A DNA stretch of 64,000 nt, taken from the NCBI GenBank assembly GCA_943736015.1, contig OX031068.1, positions 23,816,296 through 23,880,295 of the forward strand, read 5' to 3'. Positions 1 through 13,500 of the stretch are shown in pieces; the stretch's first letter is position 1, and every line of letters begins with the position of its first letter. The notes below the pieces were generated by a model. It did no database searches, was not told the DNA's origin, and saw only the letters and a list, made by a program, of their open reading frames with translations. The DNA comes from Tridacna crocea. Its lineage: Eukaryota; Mollusca; Bivalvia; Cardiida; Cardiidae. The position numbers were made by a program, and so were the translations under genes.

Positions 1-715
1 TGCCATAGGTAATAATGTCATAGGTAAAAATGTCAGAGATAGTAAGTACATGATATGAAAAAACATGTGGCTCTGGCCTCTCACCAGATCCATTGAAGTA
101 AAGCCATTCTTTGTAGATTTGATAATATACCAGTTGTCCTATACATTTATGTATCATTTATTTATTTACCTTCATTGTATCCATGCTATACTGTGAAATA
201 ATTTTCTGTTTCATTCAGTAATGATAACATAACATGGCGCTGATTTAACCCTTTACCAAACAACCCTGGTTTTAACGACCCTGAGATAGGAGCCTAGAAA
301 AACATTGTGGGAAAATGAGAAAATGCTGGTAACCAGCATTATCTCCTTTTCCCGCACTGTTTCTGTCCTGCTGGAAACAACTTTCCATTTTTGAGTTAAT
401 TGCAAAACTTGATTAAAAACATTTGTGAAAAAGTATCTTTGACAAAAGTGTGTGATCTAAGTTCTTCTGTTAGTCCATATACCAATCTTGATTTTGACTG
501 ATTGCTATCTCAGATGATTCAGAGGCTAGAAATAAGTGAACCCTGACAAGATTTCAAACTTGCTAAGCCTTGACCAACTGAGCTAACCCCATATATTTAT
601 ACTATGATAAATACATCTGACCTTTTTACCTATCCTATGGCCTATTTACCTTTTTGACTCTGACATTTTTACCTATGACATTTTTTCCTATGGCAATTTT
701 ACCTATGAAATTTTT
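1..715. repeat. foldback element cut by the window start
   Basis: TGCCATAGGTAATAATGTCA at 1-20 recurs inverted near 660-715 (CTATGACATT, CCTATGGCAATTTTACC). A MITE sits inside. Confidence 0.5.
245..410 (+). repeat. TTAA palindromic MITE, 3' truncated
   Basis: Starts TTAACCCTTTACCAAACAA; palindrome present with mismatches. Confidence 0.8.
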
Positions 716-789
716 ACCTACATTCCCTGAAAATATTTATTTTATGGAGGTATAAATACAATGTTTCATAAAGCCTTTGTTTATTTCAA

Positions 790-902
790 TAATGGTCTAA
801 ACACCATTGAAAAGGGAGAAAATACTGGTTACCATGGTTTTCTCTTTTTCCCACAATGTTAATAAAAGCCTTCTCTCAGAAGACAATTTGGTAAAGGGCT
901 AA
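790..902 (-). repeat. TTAA MITE fragment
   Basis: Palindrome and GGTAAAGGGCTAA end remain. Confidence 0.65.
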
Positions 903-1224
903 TTATAGGACTAACAAGCTGATGGCCTATTAGTTGAAACAACTAGCTTTTTTATACCGTAACAACCCAAAATAACATTGCTGATGTCGTGCACAATGGC
1001 GCAAAAAAGTTACATGAACGTCTAAACATACTGGAGCGCTAATTAAATAGATAATTTCCAATGAAAATTAGTCATTTTATGCAGTGATGTCAAGGTGCCC
1101 TGCTCAAGTCCACTTGCTATGGGCATAATAAATCATGCGCTGTTTATATCTTTGTTCAATTGTTTCAGGTGAGCTAAAGATAATGGTTATAGCTGTCATT
1201 ACCTAAAAAATCATGTGATGATAT

Positions 1225-1385
1225 CAAACAATAAATGAATGGCAGGACTTGTCCTGAAACTTTTTAAAGATTTAAATATCTGTGCCACATTTATTTTGTC
1301 TTTGGTAAATGGTTATAATTTTTGTAAAGTCCAAAATTTTGTCCTTTAATGAAGGGTTCAAGTAATTTATGTTTCCAGCAGTGCA
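1225..1385. repeat. TTAA MITE remnant in HFM1 3' UTR
   Basis: TTATTTTGTC, TAAAGTCCAAAATTTTGTCC and AAGGGTT resemble the distal half of the MITE; very diverged. Confidence 0.4.
1290..1295 (-). promoter_or_regulatory. candidate HFM1 polyadenylation signal
   Basis: AATAAA on the minus strand, about 95 bases past the stop. It lies in DNA resembling the inner part of the TTAA MITE (ACAAAATAAATGTG), so the signal may have been supplied by the repeat. Confidence 0.4.
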
Positions 1386-1389
1386 CTAC

Positions 1390-1517
1390 TTACACTGGAC
1401 AAGTATAAAGTTCAGTACAGTTGTCCTTCTGCATTGACATATTAGTAGTCATATCTCCATCATTAAAATCTAGATCTGGTAATGAGTGAGTCTCTGCACA
1501 TTCTTGCTGGGCTTCCT
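1390..1517 (-). CDS. HFM1: HFM1 exon 32 (stop codon)
   Basis: [20 protein letters not shown] then [12 protein letters not shown] and a TAA. Acidic C-terminus; acceptor ATTCACAG. Brings the CDS to exactly 1275 codons. Confidence 0.8.
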
Positions 1518-4500
1518 CTGTGAATATTAAGAATAATATGAAAATCTAACATAGCAAATATACATGTACAAAGTAACCTTTGGTGATTGACTGCTTTTAT
1601 TGATCCCTTCCAAGGTGATAAAGTTTGGACTTTTCCAAATTCAAAGCATCTGCAGGCAACAAATTGAAATTGCTATAAATGACCTAACACCGTCTGATAG
1701 GATAGAAAATATAATGGGAAAAGGACAAATAGCCTGTCACAAATAACCTTATCATTTCCACACAATGTTTTCATAAGCCACCTTGCTCATTGTTGTTTAA
1801 ACATGATGAAGAGGTAAGTAGATTTCTCTGTTTGAAAAACATAATCTCTAGCACCAGGTTTGAAATAGAAGGTGAGGGTTTCTGTTAACCCATTACCACA
1901 CAATCCCTACTTTTGATGCCCCTGAGAAAGAAACCTTTAAAAATGTTGTGGGAAAAGGAAAAAATGCTGGTAACCAGCATTTTCTCCTTTTCCCACAATG
2001 TTTTCTACCCTTCACAAAACAAATTTCAAATTTTCAGCCACTTTTATTTTGTCGTCTGCAAATGCTTTCGATTTGGACAAGCCAAAAATATTGTCGTTTG
2101 GTAAAGAGTTAACCCTTTATTAAACAGTGCCTGGTTTTTAGAACCCTAAGATAGCTTTTAGAAAACATTGTAGGAAAACCAGAAAATGCTGGCAACCAGT
2201 ATTTTCCTCTTTTCCCACAATGTTTCTGCCCCTTTGAAACTACCGTAATCTCCTGCAAGCCCTTAGAATCGAACCAAGTCTAAAATTTTGTGGTTTGGTA
2301 TAGAACTAAAGAGCCTTCGAACTAAAGAGCCTTCTTTTTTCATTCTTTAGTGAAAAATTCCAACTTTTAATGACCCTCAAGATAGAAGCCTTTGAAAACA
2401 GCTGGGAAAAAGAGAAAATGCTGGTATATGCAGTATTTTCTTCATTTCTAACCAAGTTTCCTACTCTTTCAAAGACTAATTCCATTTTTCTCAGCAAACT
2501 TTGATTTCCGTGTTGGCTGCAAGTTTGAAATTTTGTTATCTTGTAAAAAGGCATAATAGGACTGTTTTGTTTTCCCTCTGGTAGCTGGTAAAGACAGGTT
2601 TAACCATGAAAAAGACAACTCAACTCCCCATTCTTTATGTCTATCTTTCCACCCCTACTCTTTATCTTTCTCTGTCTATCCCAAAGAAGAAACCACTTTC
2701 AAAAGATGTAGTTTTAACCCTGTACCAAACAATTCCTGGTTTTCACTACCCTGAAGCCTTTTGAAAACATTGTGAGAAAAGGAGAAAATGCTGGTAACCA
2801 GCATTTTTGCGTTTTCCCACAATGTTTCCTGTCCTTCCCCCAAAAAAACTCAAATTTTGAGTCAAAGCAATTTTGTCATCTTCAAATACTTTCCAGCTGG
2901 AAAGTCTAAAATTTTGACTTTTGGTATAGACTTAAATCAATAGTGAAGCTATAGATAAATATGTATTCTAAAGATTTGCTGAACCTTTTTTTTTAGTCTC
3001 AACAATGCATGAACACAAGGAAAAAATCCATCCAATCTCATCGGCCATTTTCAGAAATACTGGTAACAAAAATTTAAAAAAAAATCCTCAAAAGACATAC
3101 ATTTGCAGAAAAGGAAAATATTGCTTTCACCACCTAATTTCTAAGAAAGTTCTTAATTTACTAAACAATCTCTTGTTTTTATGACCCTGAGATAGAAAGG
3201 ATTGAAAGGATTCCATGCTGATAACCAGTATTTTCTCCTTTTCCCACAATGTTTTCTACTCTGCTGGAAACAAATTTCAATTTTTGAAATATTTACTTTG
3301 TTGTCTGATATTGCTTTCTATTTAGACCTGTCTACAATTCTGTCATTTGTTAGAGAGTTAAAACCATGTCTTTGGCAAGGGTAATTAACCCATTACCACA
3401 CAATCCCTACTTTTGACGTCCCTGAGAAAGAAGCTTTTAGAAAACATTACTGGAAAAGGAGAAAATGCTGGTAACCAGCATTTTCTCCTTTTCCAACAAT
3501 GTTTTCTACCCTTCACAAAACAAATTTCAATTTCAGTCACTTTTATTTTGTCACCTGCAAATGCTTTCAATTTGGACCAGGTTAAAATTTTGTCGTTTGG
3601 TAATGGGTTAAAAAAGACCTAGTATTCAAGCTTCACCCTTTACCAAAAATTATCATGTTTAAACAAGCTGCAGAAAAAGGCTTTTGAAAATTGAGGAAAA
3701 AGAAGAAAATGCCTGTAATCAGCATTTTCACCTCTACTTGCTATTACTTTGTCCTTTGAAAGGCAAATCAAATTAATTGAGCCAGATTTAATTTGTCATC
3801 AATAGATGCTTTTGATTTGAACAAGTCAAGTTTTTTCTTCTAGTTAATTTGTATACAAACATTTTTTACATTACCTACTCTACAGATCTCCCTGTGCTTT
3901 TGATACATCTCCAGTTCAGGCCAGTCACTTTTCCCTAACAAAGCAGAAGACTTCTTATCATCCCTTTTTCTACACGGTAAATTGTTGGCAGTGTCACTTG
4001 TATATGGTGAGCAATATAGAACTGATTTCCTATTTCTTTGTGGGAAATCTTTTGCCATTTCCATATTTCTTAGTGTTAAATCTTTGGCAATTTCACCTTT
4101 GTATGGAGCTAGGTTCCCTTTTCTTTGTTGTAAACCTTCAGCCATGTCACTTTGACAGAGTGAGGAATATGGAACAGCAGTCAATACATCCTCCTCTGTA
4201 TTGAAACTGTTGTCAAAGTCGGTATTGCAGTTGGTATCAAAGTTTGTAAAGGACGGATTTGGTGAATCATATACAAATGATGATCTGGGATTACAGGCAT
4301 ATTTAGTCAAGTCTATTGGCATCCTTTGACTTCCTTCATCAGCAAACTGTAAAATTTAAATAAATCTTTGAAGCCAAAATTGTCCTTTCTTGATACACCT
4401 TCAGATGTATTGTTCTTGTCTAGCAAAAAGTCTTTAACCTTCTTTAACCCTTTACCAAACAAACACTGGTTTTTACAACCCTGAGGTAGAAAACCTTTTG

Positions 4501-7500
4501 ACAACATTGTGGGAAAAGGAGAAAATGCTGGTTATAGAAAAAATGTGGGAAAAGGAGAAAATACTGGTAACCAGCATTTTCTCCTTTTCCCACAATGTTT
4601 TCTACCCTGCTGGAAACAAATTCCAATTTTTGAGTTATGATTATTTTGTCTGCAAATGCTTTCAACTTGGACAATTGTAAAATTTTGTTGTTTGGTAAAG
4701 AGTTAAATGTAATAATTTATCACAATAAAAGCCCCATGCCACATTTGATTACAAAAAAAAAATAGGCCAAGAAATATATAAGTACAGTAAACTATTTTAA
4801 CTAATTACCAAAGGACAATATTTTGTGCTTGTCCAGATCAAAAGCATTTGCAGACGACAAAATAAAAGTGACTGAAAATTTGAAATTTGTTTTGTGAAGG
4901 ATAGAAAACATTGTGGGAAGAGTCATAAAAGTCAATGCTTTCCACTCTCATTAAATTTAATTTTTTACTTTTGAATATATAAATAAACATCTTGTTAAAA
5001 AGAAAGGTTTTTAACAGCTAAGATATCTATTACTCCACATTAGAAAGCATCTGCATATGGCAAATTATATGCATATACCACTCAAATGATGGAATGTACC
5101 CTTGAAAGGGTAAAAAATGGACCAGTCTATGGAGAAAGTCCTGCTTGTCCCACCATATTTTCAAAGGTCTTCTTCACAGGATCAATAACCCTTTACCAAA
5201 CAATCCCTGATCTTCACAGCCTTGGAAAAGAAGGCTTTTGAAAACACTGTGGGAAAAGAAGAAAATGCTCGTAACCAGCATTTTCTCCCTTTCCCACAAT
5301 GTTTTCTACTCTTCCAAAGTCAAGTATCAATGTTTGAGTCATGTTTTTGTCGTTTGCAAATTCTTTAAATTTGGACAAGTCTAAAATTTTGCCGTTTGGT
5401 AAAGAGTTAAAACATGGGATGGTTACGTTAAGGATTTATTGTAGTTCTTGATAATAACAGATGTTATATTTTACCTGTAACTTTGGTTTTTTCATCAGGG
5501 ATGGTGTGAATGGAAACAAAGATGTCTTTGATTTCAGTTCATTTCTATGATTAGCAACCTTTTTGGTGGAGGCTGACTTGGGCTTGGGCTCATGGATTTT
5601 TGTTTGGTTCTGAAATATAGGTTGATCTCTTAAATATATTTTCAAAAAATACAAGGTATAAATAACTTCAACCCTTTACCAAATTACAAAATATTTGCCT
5701 TGTCCAAAGTGAAAGCACTTGTGAGTAACAATTTCAAGGTGGTTTAAATAGTGCTATTTTGCTGTGATAGGGTAGAAAACAGTGTGGAAAACTGAGAAAA
5801 TGTTGGTTACCAGCATTTTCTCCTATTTCCCACAATGTTCTGAAAACCTCTTCTACAGGGTCGTGAAATCCAGGATTGTTTTGTAAAGGGTTAATAATGC
5901 TACTGTACATGAACAAATGTGAAAATGTTGATGATAGAAAAATTGTTGATTAAAACCAATCTCCTCTTTCTAGGCAATGTTTGCAAATTTAGTTTGCTGA
6001 AATTTGAAAGAGATGTTGGCAACAGTATGGTAACATGTAGAAAGAATTAATGAAATTTATAATCTCATTAAATGTACTTTAGTAGAATTTCAGTGTTTTT
6101 TAGGATACAGACTACATCAAAGTGGAAGAAAAGAAACATTGAACAAAAATACAACCCTGACATTCAAACTGTCATCAAAATATTGTAGAATTCAAAATTC
6201 AGAAAAGATGCTTGATTCCAGCAGTTACTTCTAAACTGACAATGTTTTCAAATACTTTTAATGCAAGGCATAAAAAGTTGTGTTTGTTAGGGACCTAAAA
6301 AAATAGAGTTTAACCATTTACCACGCAATAACAACTTTTGACAACCCTGAGAAAGAAGCCTTTCGAAAACATTGTGAGAAAAGGATAAAATGCTGGTAAC
6401 CAGCATTTTCTTTCAAAATCAAAATTCAATTTTTTATTCACAGTTTTTTTGTCATCTGCAAATACTTTTAAATTGGACTGGTTCAAAATTTTCTCCTATG
6501 GTAGAGTTAAACAGACAATTAACCTTTAGAACCTTTTGAAATGGTCCTTTTCAATACAAGAGGGCCAATTTGGCCCTAAAGCACTTACCTGATTACATAC
6601 ATCTAGGACTGAAAAAGCTGACAAGATCTTAGTTGTCATTATATAGCTCAACACATGAGTGGTAGTGACCTACCTTTGGACTGACTCTATCTTTTTTCAA
6701 ACTTGTCAGAGATATCATCAAGACAAACATTTTGACAAACTTTCATGACTACAGAACATAAAATATGGCTTCAAGAGTACAAACATGGTTTCATCTGGCC
6801 CGGTGACCTACCATTTGATGTGACACGACTTAATTTCAAACTTGTCAAGGATATCAGACAAACTTTAAGACTAAGTTTCATGAGTATCGAACTACAAATG
6901 TGGCCTCTGAATTGCACACAAGGTAATTTTTTAGTGGTCGGACAATGCATGATGCACAACAGTCAATGGACACAGGATAAACACAAAAGCTCACCTTAAG
7001 CACTTGGTGCTCAAGTGATCTAATGTAAAGCAGATAAAATTTTGTAATTCTGATGTTGGTTTGGCCAAGATACTTTACAAAGACAATTAATATCCTAGAT
7101 CAGACTGCTTAATTTGTGCAGTCTGGTCTTAATCTACACTTTCCTATAAAGTAACAGATGTTTTTCTAAAGCACTTTTTAAGTCAACAAGTGAGCTACTA
7201 AGGGGCCATCCACCCATTTCCACCCATCTAGACCACTATCATACCTTTGTTTGTTTCTGATTTGGTCTTGCAGGTGTTCTTCCATTTTCTGTTTTACGGG
7301 TATCCTGAGTGAGAAACAAAAATGTATATACTTAAACCTTCCTGTGCCAATAACTCTCAGAGCAGATAAAAATCAGACTCACATAACCTGTTCTCTGATC
7401 TTGATTTACATTGTGTGCTATGATGAAATATTCTAATGGAAATATGAGGAACCCTAACATTGCTATATTTAGAGCTGTTTTTGTGACTTAAAATTTCTAT

Positions 7501-10500
7501 TACACAAAACTTATTGAATTTAGATAGAGACAACAAATTAATTGTAGCTTGAATGATGATCTCTGCCTTGGATAGGGTAGAAAACATTGTTGGAATGGAG
7601 AAAATGCTGGTTGTCAGCATTTTCTTCTTTTCCAACAATGTTTTCAAAAACTTTTCTGCTAAGGGTTGTTACAGCTCCAGATTGTGTGTTGAAGAGTTAA
7701 AAAACTCAGAGTTGTAATTGTTCCTATGATCATGAAGTCCAACTTACTTATAATGTCTTCTCTACAGCATTAGAATGATGCTCTATGTAAAATCAAATAA
7801 TAAAACAGTACAAATTATTATTTTCAATTTTCAATTTGTAATTTAGAGGGAGTACAGTAGTGTTATTAATGTGGCAAACAAAAATTCTTTATAAAATAGC
7901 ATACCTGGGTAGTTGCAGATGAGTTTGAAATCCTCACTCCACCAATATAGTTTGGAATATAAGTACAATCTATATCCAGTCCCACTGTCAAAAAATATGT
8001 GACCCGTAATGCAAAAAGGGATCACCTGGGAACTGCGAAAAGTGTCAACCCTGGTCAGATTGTGCATGGTCAACACTTTTCGCTTTTATAATATTTTCTG
8101 TATGAAAAGTAGTCATTCTACCTTGTTATACAATCATTTTTTAACTATTAACTTAAATTAAACTGCACTATCATTGATTTGTTTTCATCTAATTGATGTG
8201 CGGAATTTCCAGATTGTCCCTTTCTGTGTGGCAGTTCACAAATATTACCTTTTCACAGGAAGACAATATTGTAAGCATACCCATATTGAGATCACTTCTT
8301 AAACATGACTTATGAAATAAGATTTGTTCATGAAATGATGGAAGGGGATCATTATGGGTAGAAGAGAAAACGCTTGTGGCCAGCATTTTCTCCTATTTCC
8401 ACAATGCTTAAAAAAGCTTTCTTTCTCACTGCAGTAAAAACTCAGGATTGTATGGTAAAGGGCTAACTCTCTCACCTTTAACCATAAAGTTTCTGTTTTC
8501 TTCAAGCTGTTTGAAAGAATTAAAAGCTGTGAATAGGGGTTACCAAAAGTGCTACAAGAAATAAATAAAAGTGACCTCTTTTTTACAACAATTGAACAAT
8601 ATGAAAAACCACTGAAACTAGAAAAAAAAAAAAACATTTCTAAATGTTCCCTCTACATGCATTGATAAAGAAAAAATTTTCAAACCTAAAAAGCATTTCT
8701 TGAAGAAGAATACTAGCATCTATGGTCAATGGGAGATAACTCTTCACCAATAAAAGCAATAATAGTGTGTTGCACGACAAGAGTTTCATGTAGGCAGATG
8801 TACAAAGTTTCGTTAAAATGACTGCTAGTTGAGGGAGGAAATTGTGATGGTCTACCCATGTAAATGGGGGAGAACTAAAAATTGGTAGAGATTAATACTG
8901 ATAACCATATAGATTAAAAGTTTGATTCCACTACAAGCTAACAAAACATTCATTATACACCAAAAAAGCATTCAATTTCAGACAATAGTAATGTCAATAA
9001 TTGTATTTTTTTCATCAGTTACATGTATATGCTGGCAGCCAGTGTACCTACATGCTTTCCTGGAGTCTCTTTTGCCATTTCTTCGCACAGTTTTCTTTCC
9101 AAGCCACTGGCTTCTTTCCCACATAACCATGGTCACAACAATGATCAGCAGTGGGAGAGGAATGAATCCTGTCGCAATGACTATCATCAATCCTCGGAGA
9201 GAAATTGGCCGAGCCAGGGATCGAATCCATGGCCCCTTGTTCTCAAGTCCTACACGCTGAGCTACATGGGCTCAGCAGTAATGTCAAATATCAACAAAAA
9301 AAAGAAACAAGTTCAGCCTACCCCAGTCCTGACTGATGTAATGTATGTAGAGCTCTGGTCCTTTTGTAGCTAAATGCACCTCTAACTTTTTATTCCAGGA
9401 TGCTTCTTTCAGAAGTAGATTATCCCTAGAGTAAAATAATAGGAATTATCTTTACCTTGCCTGAGTTAGAAACAGTCAAGTCTTTACCAGGTGATGTACA
9501 TGTATGTTTAGACTAGTTCTAACTGAAAGCTTTTGGAGATGACAAATTAAATTTGATCCAAATTTTACCAGAATTTTCTCCTTTTCCCATAATGTTTTAA
9601 AATGACTTCATCCACGGGTCAGTAAAACTCAAGATCAGTTTGTAAAGGATTAACTCTTAAATCCACATTAAAGGATACACCATTAAGAAGAAAATACATG
9701 TAATACTAAAATGCAGAGAACTCTATCCCTCAATTTTAATTTTTGTGACCATGGTGAAAATACAAGTAAGCAACATTTTCTCTTCTCCTCAAATAATCTT
9801 TTTTACAAACAGGTAAACATCATTTGTTTGGCCATATTTCTTTCATTATCTGCACAGTTTGTCCTTGTAGGCAACTCTGATTAGGGATTGCATGCTGATT
9901 TTACTAAACCCATAAATTACAAGCCATAAGCTTCCTTGTGAATATGTCTTCTTACATCCACAATCAGAATGCATGTCTTGCACTGTCTGATCTTGACATA
10001 CACTCCCAATCAATATATCTTTACTGATTAACCATAAAAAAAGGCTTAAAGCCCTAGTATCTCAGTCAGTAGGGCACATGATTTGAGATCAGATCTACGG
10101 GCTTGATTCCTGGCTCAGCAAAATTCTTTTTGAGAATTAATGATAGTCATAGCTACAGGCTTCATTCCTTTCTCAGCACTGACTACTGTTTGGATAATGG
10201 CTATGCAAGAAAGCAGCTAGTGGCTTGGAAAGAATATTGCAGAGTATACTGGTAAAGAGAAACTCCAGGAAAGTATGGATATAATTATGCACTCACAAAA
10301 AAATGGTGATACATGTATATCTTAAATAATACACCACAATAAAATGAACCAATTAACAGAAAAAGATCTACATGATTCTTTGCTTCAACACTATCCTATT
10401 ATCCTGATCTCCAACCAGTAAAGTGCATGTATGACCACTGGATGACTTCTCTTTTAAATGCTCCCTGTTTGTAATCTGCAAAGAGATCACTATCTCTGCT

Positions 10501-13500
10501 TTATTCTCACTGTATCTTGCAATCTGAAAAAACATGAACACCATTCTATATATCTTCCATAAATCAGCTCATCATTATGTGTGGCTCTGACAAAGGCTTA
10601 CAAAAGGTCACATTCTGTCGAGCTTTCTATCAGCTGATCAAAATCATACTTGTAAATCTTTTTTTTAAAATCCATTGTACACCGTACACCTACAATTTGC
10701 ACAGTTTAAATCTTTATTATATACCTAGCTGTGAAATCCTGGAATTTCCCAGTGTAATAAATTTTGATATCATCACTTTTCTTTTTCGACTACATTTTTT
10801 TCGACTTTCAAACGCAAAATTACAAATACAAATAATGTTAATAAGGTATATAATAAATAGAAAAATCAACTGGTTATTTTTGATACGAAAAATATCTCAC
10901 TCGGACGCGTCGTAAGGCGTTCAAAAAACTCGTGCTGCGCACTCGTTTTTTCAACACCTAACAAAGCATCCTCATGAGATATTTTTCATCTCAAAATCAA
11001 CCAGTTGATTATCCTCTATTTAACACATCATCCCTTGTTTTAACTAGAGTTGTCACTGGATGTGACTTAATACTGCCACCAGCGCTTTAACAGAAATGGG
11101 CAATTACTAGTATTATGTACACAGACAGACACACGGACGGACACACAGATGGACACACTGAAGGACACGCGGACAGACAGGCTGATTCCAGTCTTTAAAA
11201 CTCCAGGTTGCATGGTAAAGGGTTAACTAAGCCTTCAAGAGAAGCCATCAAATAACAGACAATTAATATCCTGAAATACCTGTTCAATCACCAGTTCATA
11301 CTTTGGTAAGTTAAGTGCACCATCTCTGACTTGATTACCAAAAGGAGGATGTCTGTTAACAATCTGTGTATCATGTAAAATCAAGATTGGCAAAATCAAT
11401 TTGCTGTATGTTTTATGGCACAGATGTGCAATATATGTTAGATATTGCAATAAATATGGCTTTCACTGAATTAAATTCCCTACTGCTGTCATCAATATAA
11501 TTACTAAAATAATAAAAAATAATTACTAGATTTCTGTATCATTTTTTTCATTTTCAGAAAAAAACACATTGTTGACAACTTGATACTTAGTCTTCATAAA
11601 AACAACCCTGTGGTGGGTGTGGTGTCCATGGCTGTGAGGTAGAGCATTGGTGTCTTAACCATAAGGTCCTGAGTTTGATACCAGGGAGAGGGTGTCAACT
11701 TAGGGATTTTTTATTGGCCTACACATTTGGCGCTAGTACTGGTGTAGTTCCCAGGAAACAGAATTGAGAGAGATTAGTATCAGTTGTAAGAACTTGTTTC
11801 TCAATCAATGTAAAATAAACATGTTTAAACTAAACAACCCTGTGTTTTAAAAAAAATATATATATGAGGATGATTTTTAGAAACATGTGGAAAAAGAAAA
11901 TGCTACTTCTTCTTTGACAATCTTTTCTATCCTTTCGAAGACAAATCTGAACCTTTGAACCACATTATTTATGCAAAAGTTTTTTCAAAACTGACACTTC
12001 TGAAAATATGTTATCAAGTGAAGGGTTATGAAAAGGTAACAGAAACAATGACATACCAGTTCAATTTCCCTTGGATTTGTCAGTTCAATTTTCTCAAAGG
12101 TTGTAAGTCCAGCATTTACCAGGGCATTTGAAAGAGTTGGACCTGTGCAAATATAAATAAAAAGGCACCATGGAAGTCATTTTCAAAAATTAAATTATGA
12201 GCAGTTGAGCATGGGTATTCATAAAACTTCAAAGTACATGTATATAAATGCACTGTAAACTCTCTACCAATCGACAAAATTTTGGTCTGGCTCAAATTGA
12301 AACTATTTGCAGGTGACAAATTGCAAATGTACACAAAATTTCTTCTACAGGGCAGAAAACATTGTGGAAAACTGAGAAAATGCTGGTTAACAGCATCTTC
12401 TCCTTTTCCCAAAGCGTTTACAAAGGCCTGTCTAAAAGCCCGACATATGTCCAAGTTTTGCAAAGCGTTTCTTTCACACCAAACAAGAATGAAACATATT
12501 TTTGAAGCGCTAAAAGATGCATTTCAATAAAATGAACTTACCTATGCCCTCCAACTGTTTACTGACAAACTTGGAATTTTGCCATAATCTTGCTTTGAAG
12601 GATCTGCAGAGTTGGACTGCACTTAAAACTGACTTGTAATTGTTTGGTCTTTGTGATAAGAATTCTACTAAACCTAGGAGAATAGAAGTAATACTTTTAA
12701 CCCTTAACCAAACAATCCCTGGTTTTTACAACCCCGAGAATGAAGTCTTTTGAAAACATCGTGGGAAAGGGGAGAAAATGCTGGTAACCAGCATTTTCTC
12801 CTTTTCTCACAATGTTTTCCACGCTGCTAGAAAATAATTTCATAATTTGAGTTACATTTATTTTGTCATCTGCAAGTGCTTTTAATTTGGACCTGTCCAA
12901 AATTTTGTCATTTGATAAAGAGTTAAACTCTTTACCAAAGAATGGACATGCTCAAGTTAAAAGTACATGTATTTGCTGAGGACAAACTAAATGCTGTTCA
13001 AATTGTTAAAACTACCTGTATATCTACTTTCATTTTTTGTGCAATCTTATCTTGATTTACAAAGTTTTCAAAATCTTCTTTACATTTTTAAACAAAAACA
13101 ACTTTAGCTCAGTTTACAGGTCATTTCTTTTTACATAAGTGTCCCTTTTTACAGACCATGGCTTGTATATGTGTATATACATGTATTATATGGCTTGTGA
13201 CAAGCAAAAAGGGGCATTCAGACATTTGCGTAAGGTGTCGTCTCCGATCAGCCTGTGCAGTCTGCACAGGCTAATCCAAGATGGCACTTTATGACTACAC
13301 TGATTTTTTTTCTTCAGTAGACATATGCAAGACAGAAAATTGCATAAAAATGGAAAGTGTCATTTCAGATCAGCCTGTGCAGTCCACACAGGCTGATCCG
13401 AGACGACACTTTACGGAAATGTCCAAATAGCCTTTTTCGCGTGTTGCAGGCCATATAAGCAATTGGAGAACTCATTTTAAAGGTAATCAGTGTTTTGTAG

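Noticed and set aside
1913-2104. Many 60-115 codon frames with similar peptides (such as [18 protein letters not shown])
   Set aside because: They are translations of the repeated MITE palindrome in either strand, not genes.
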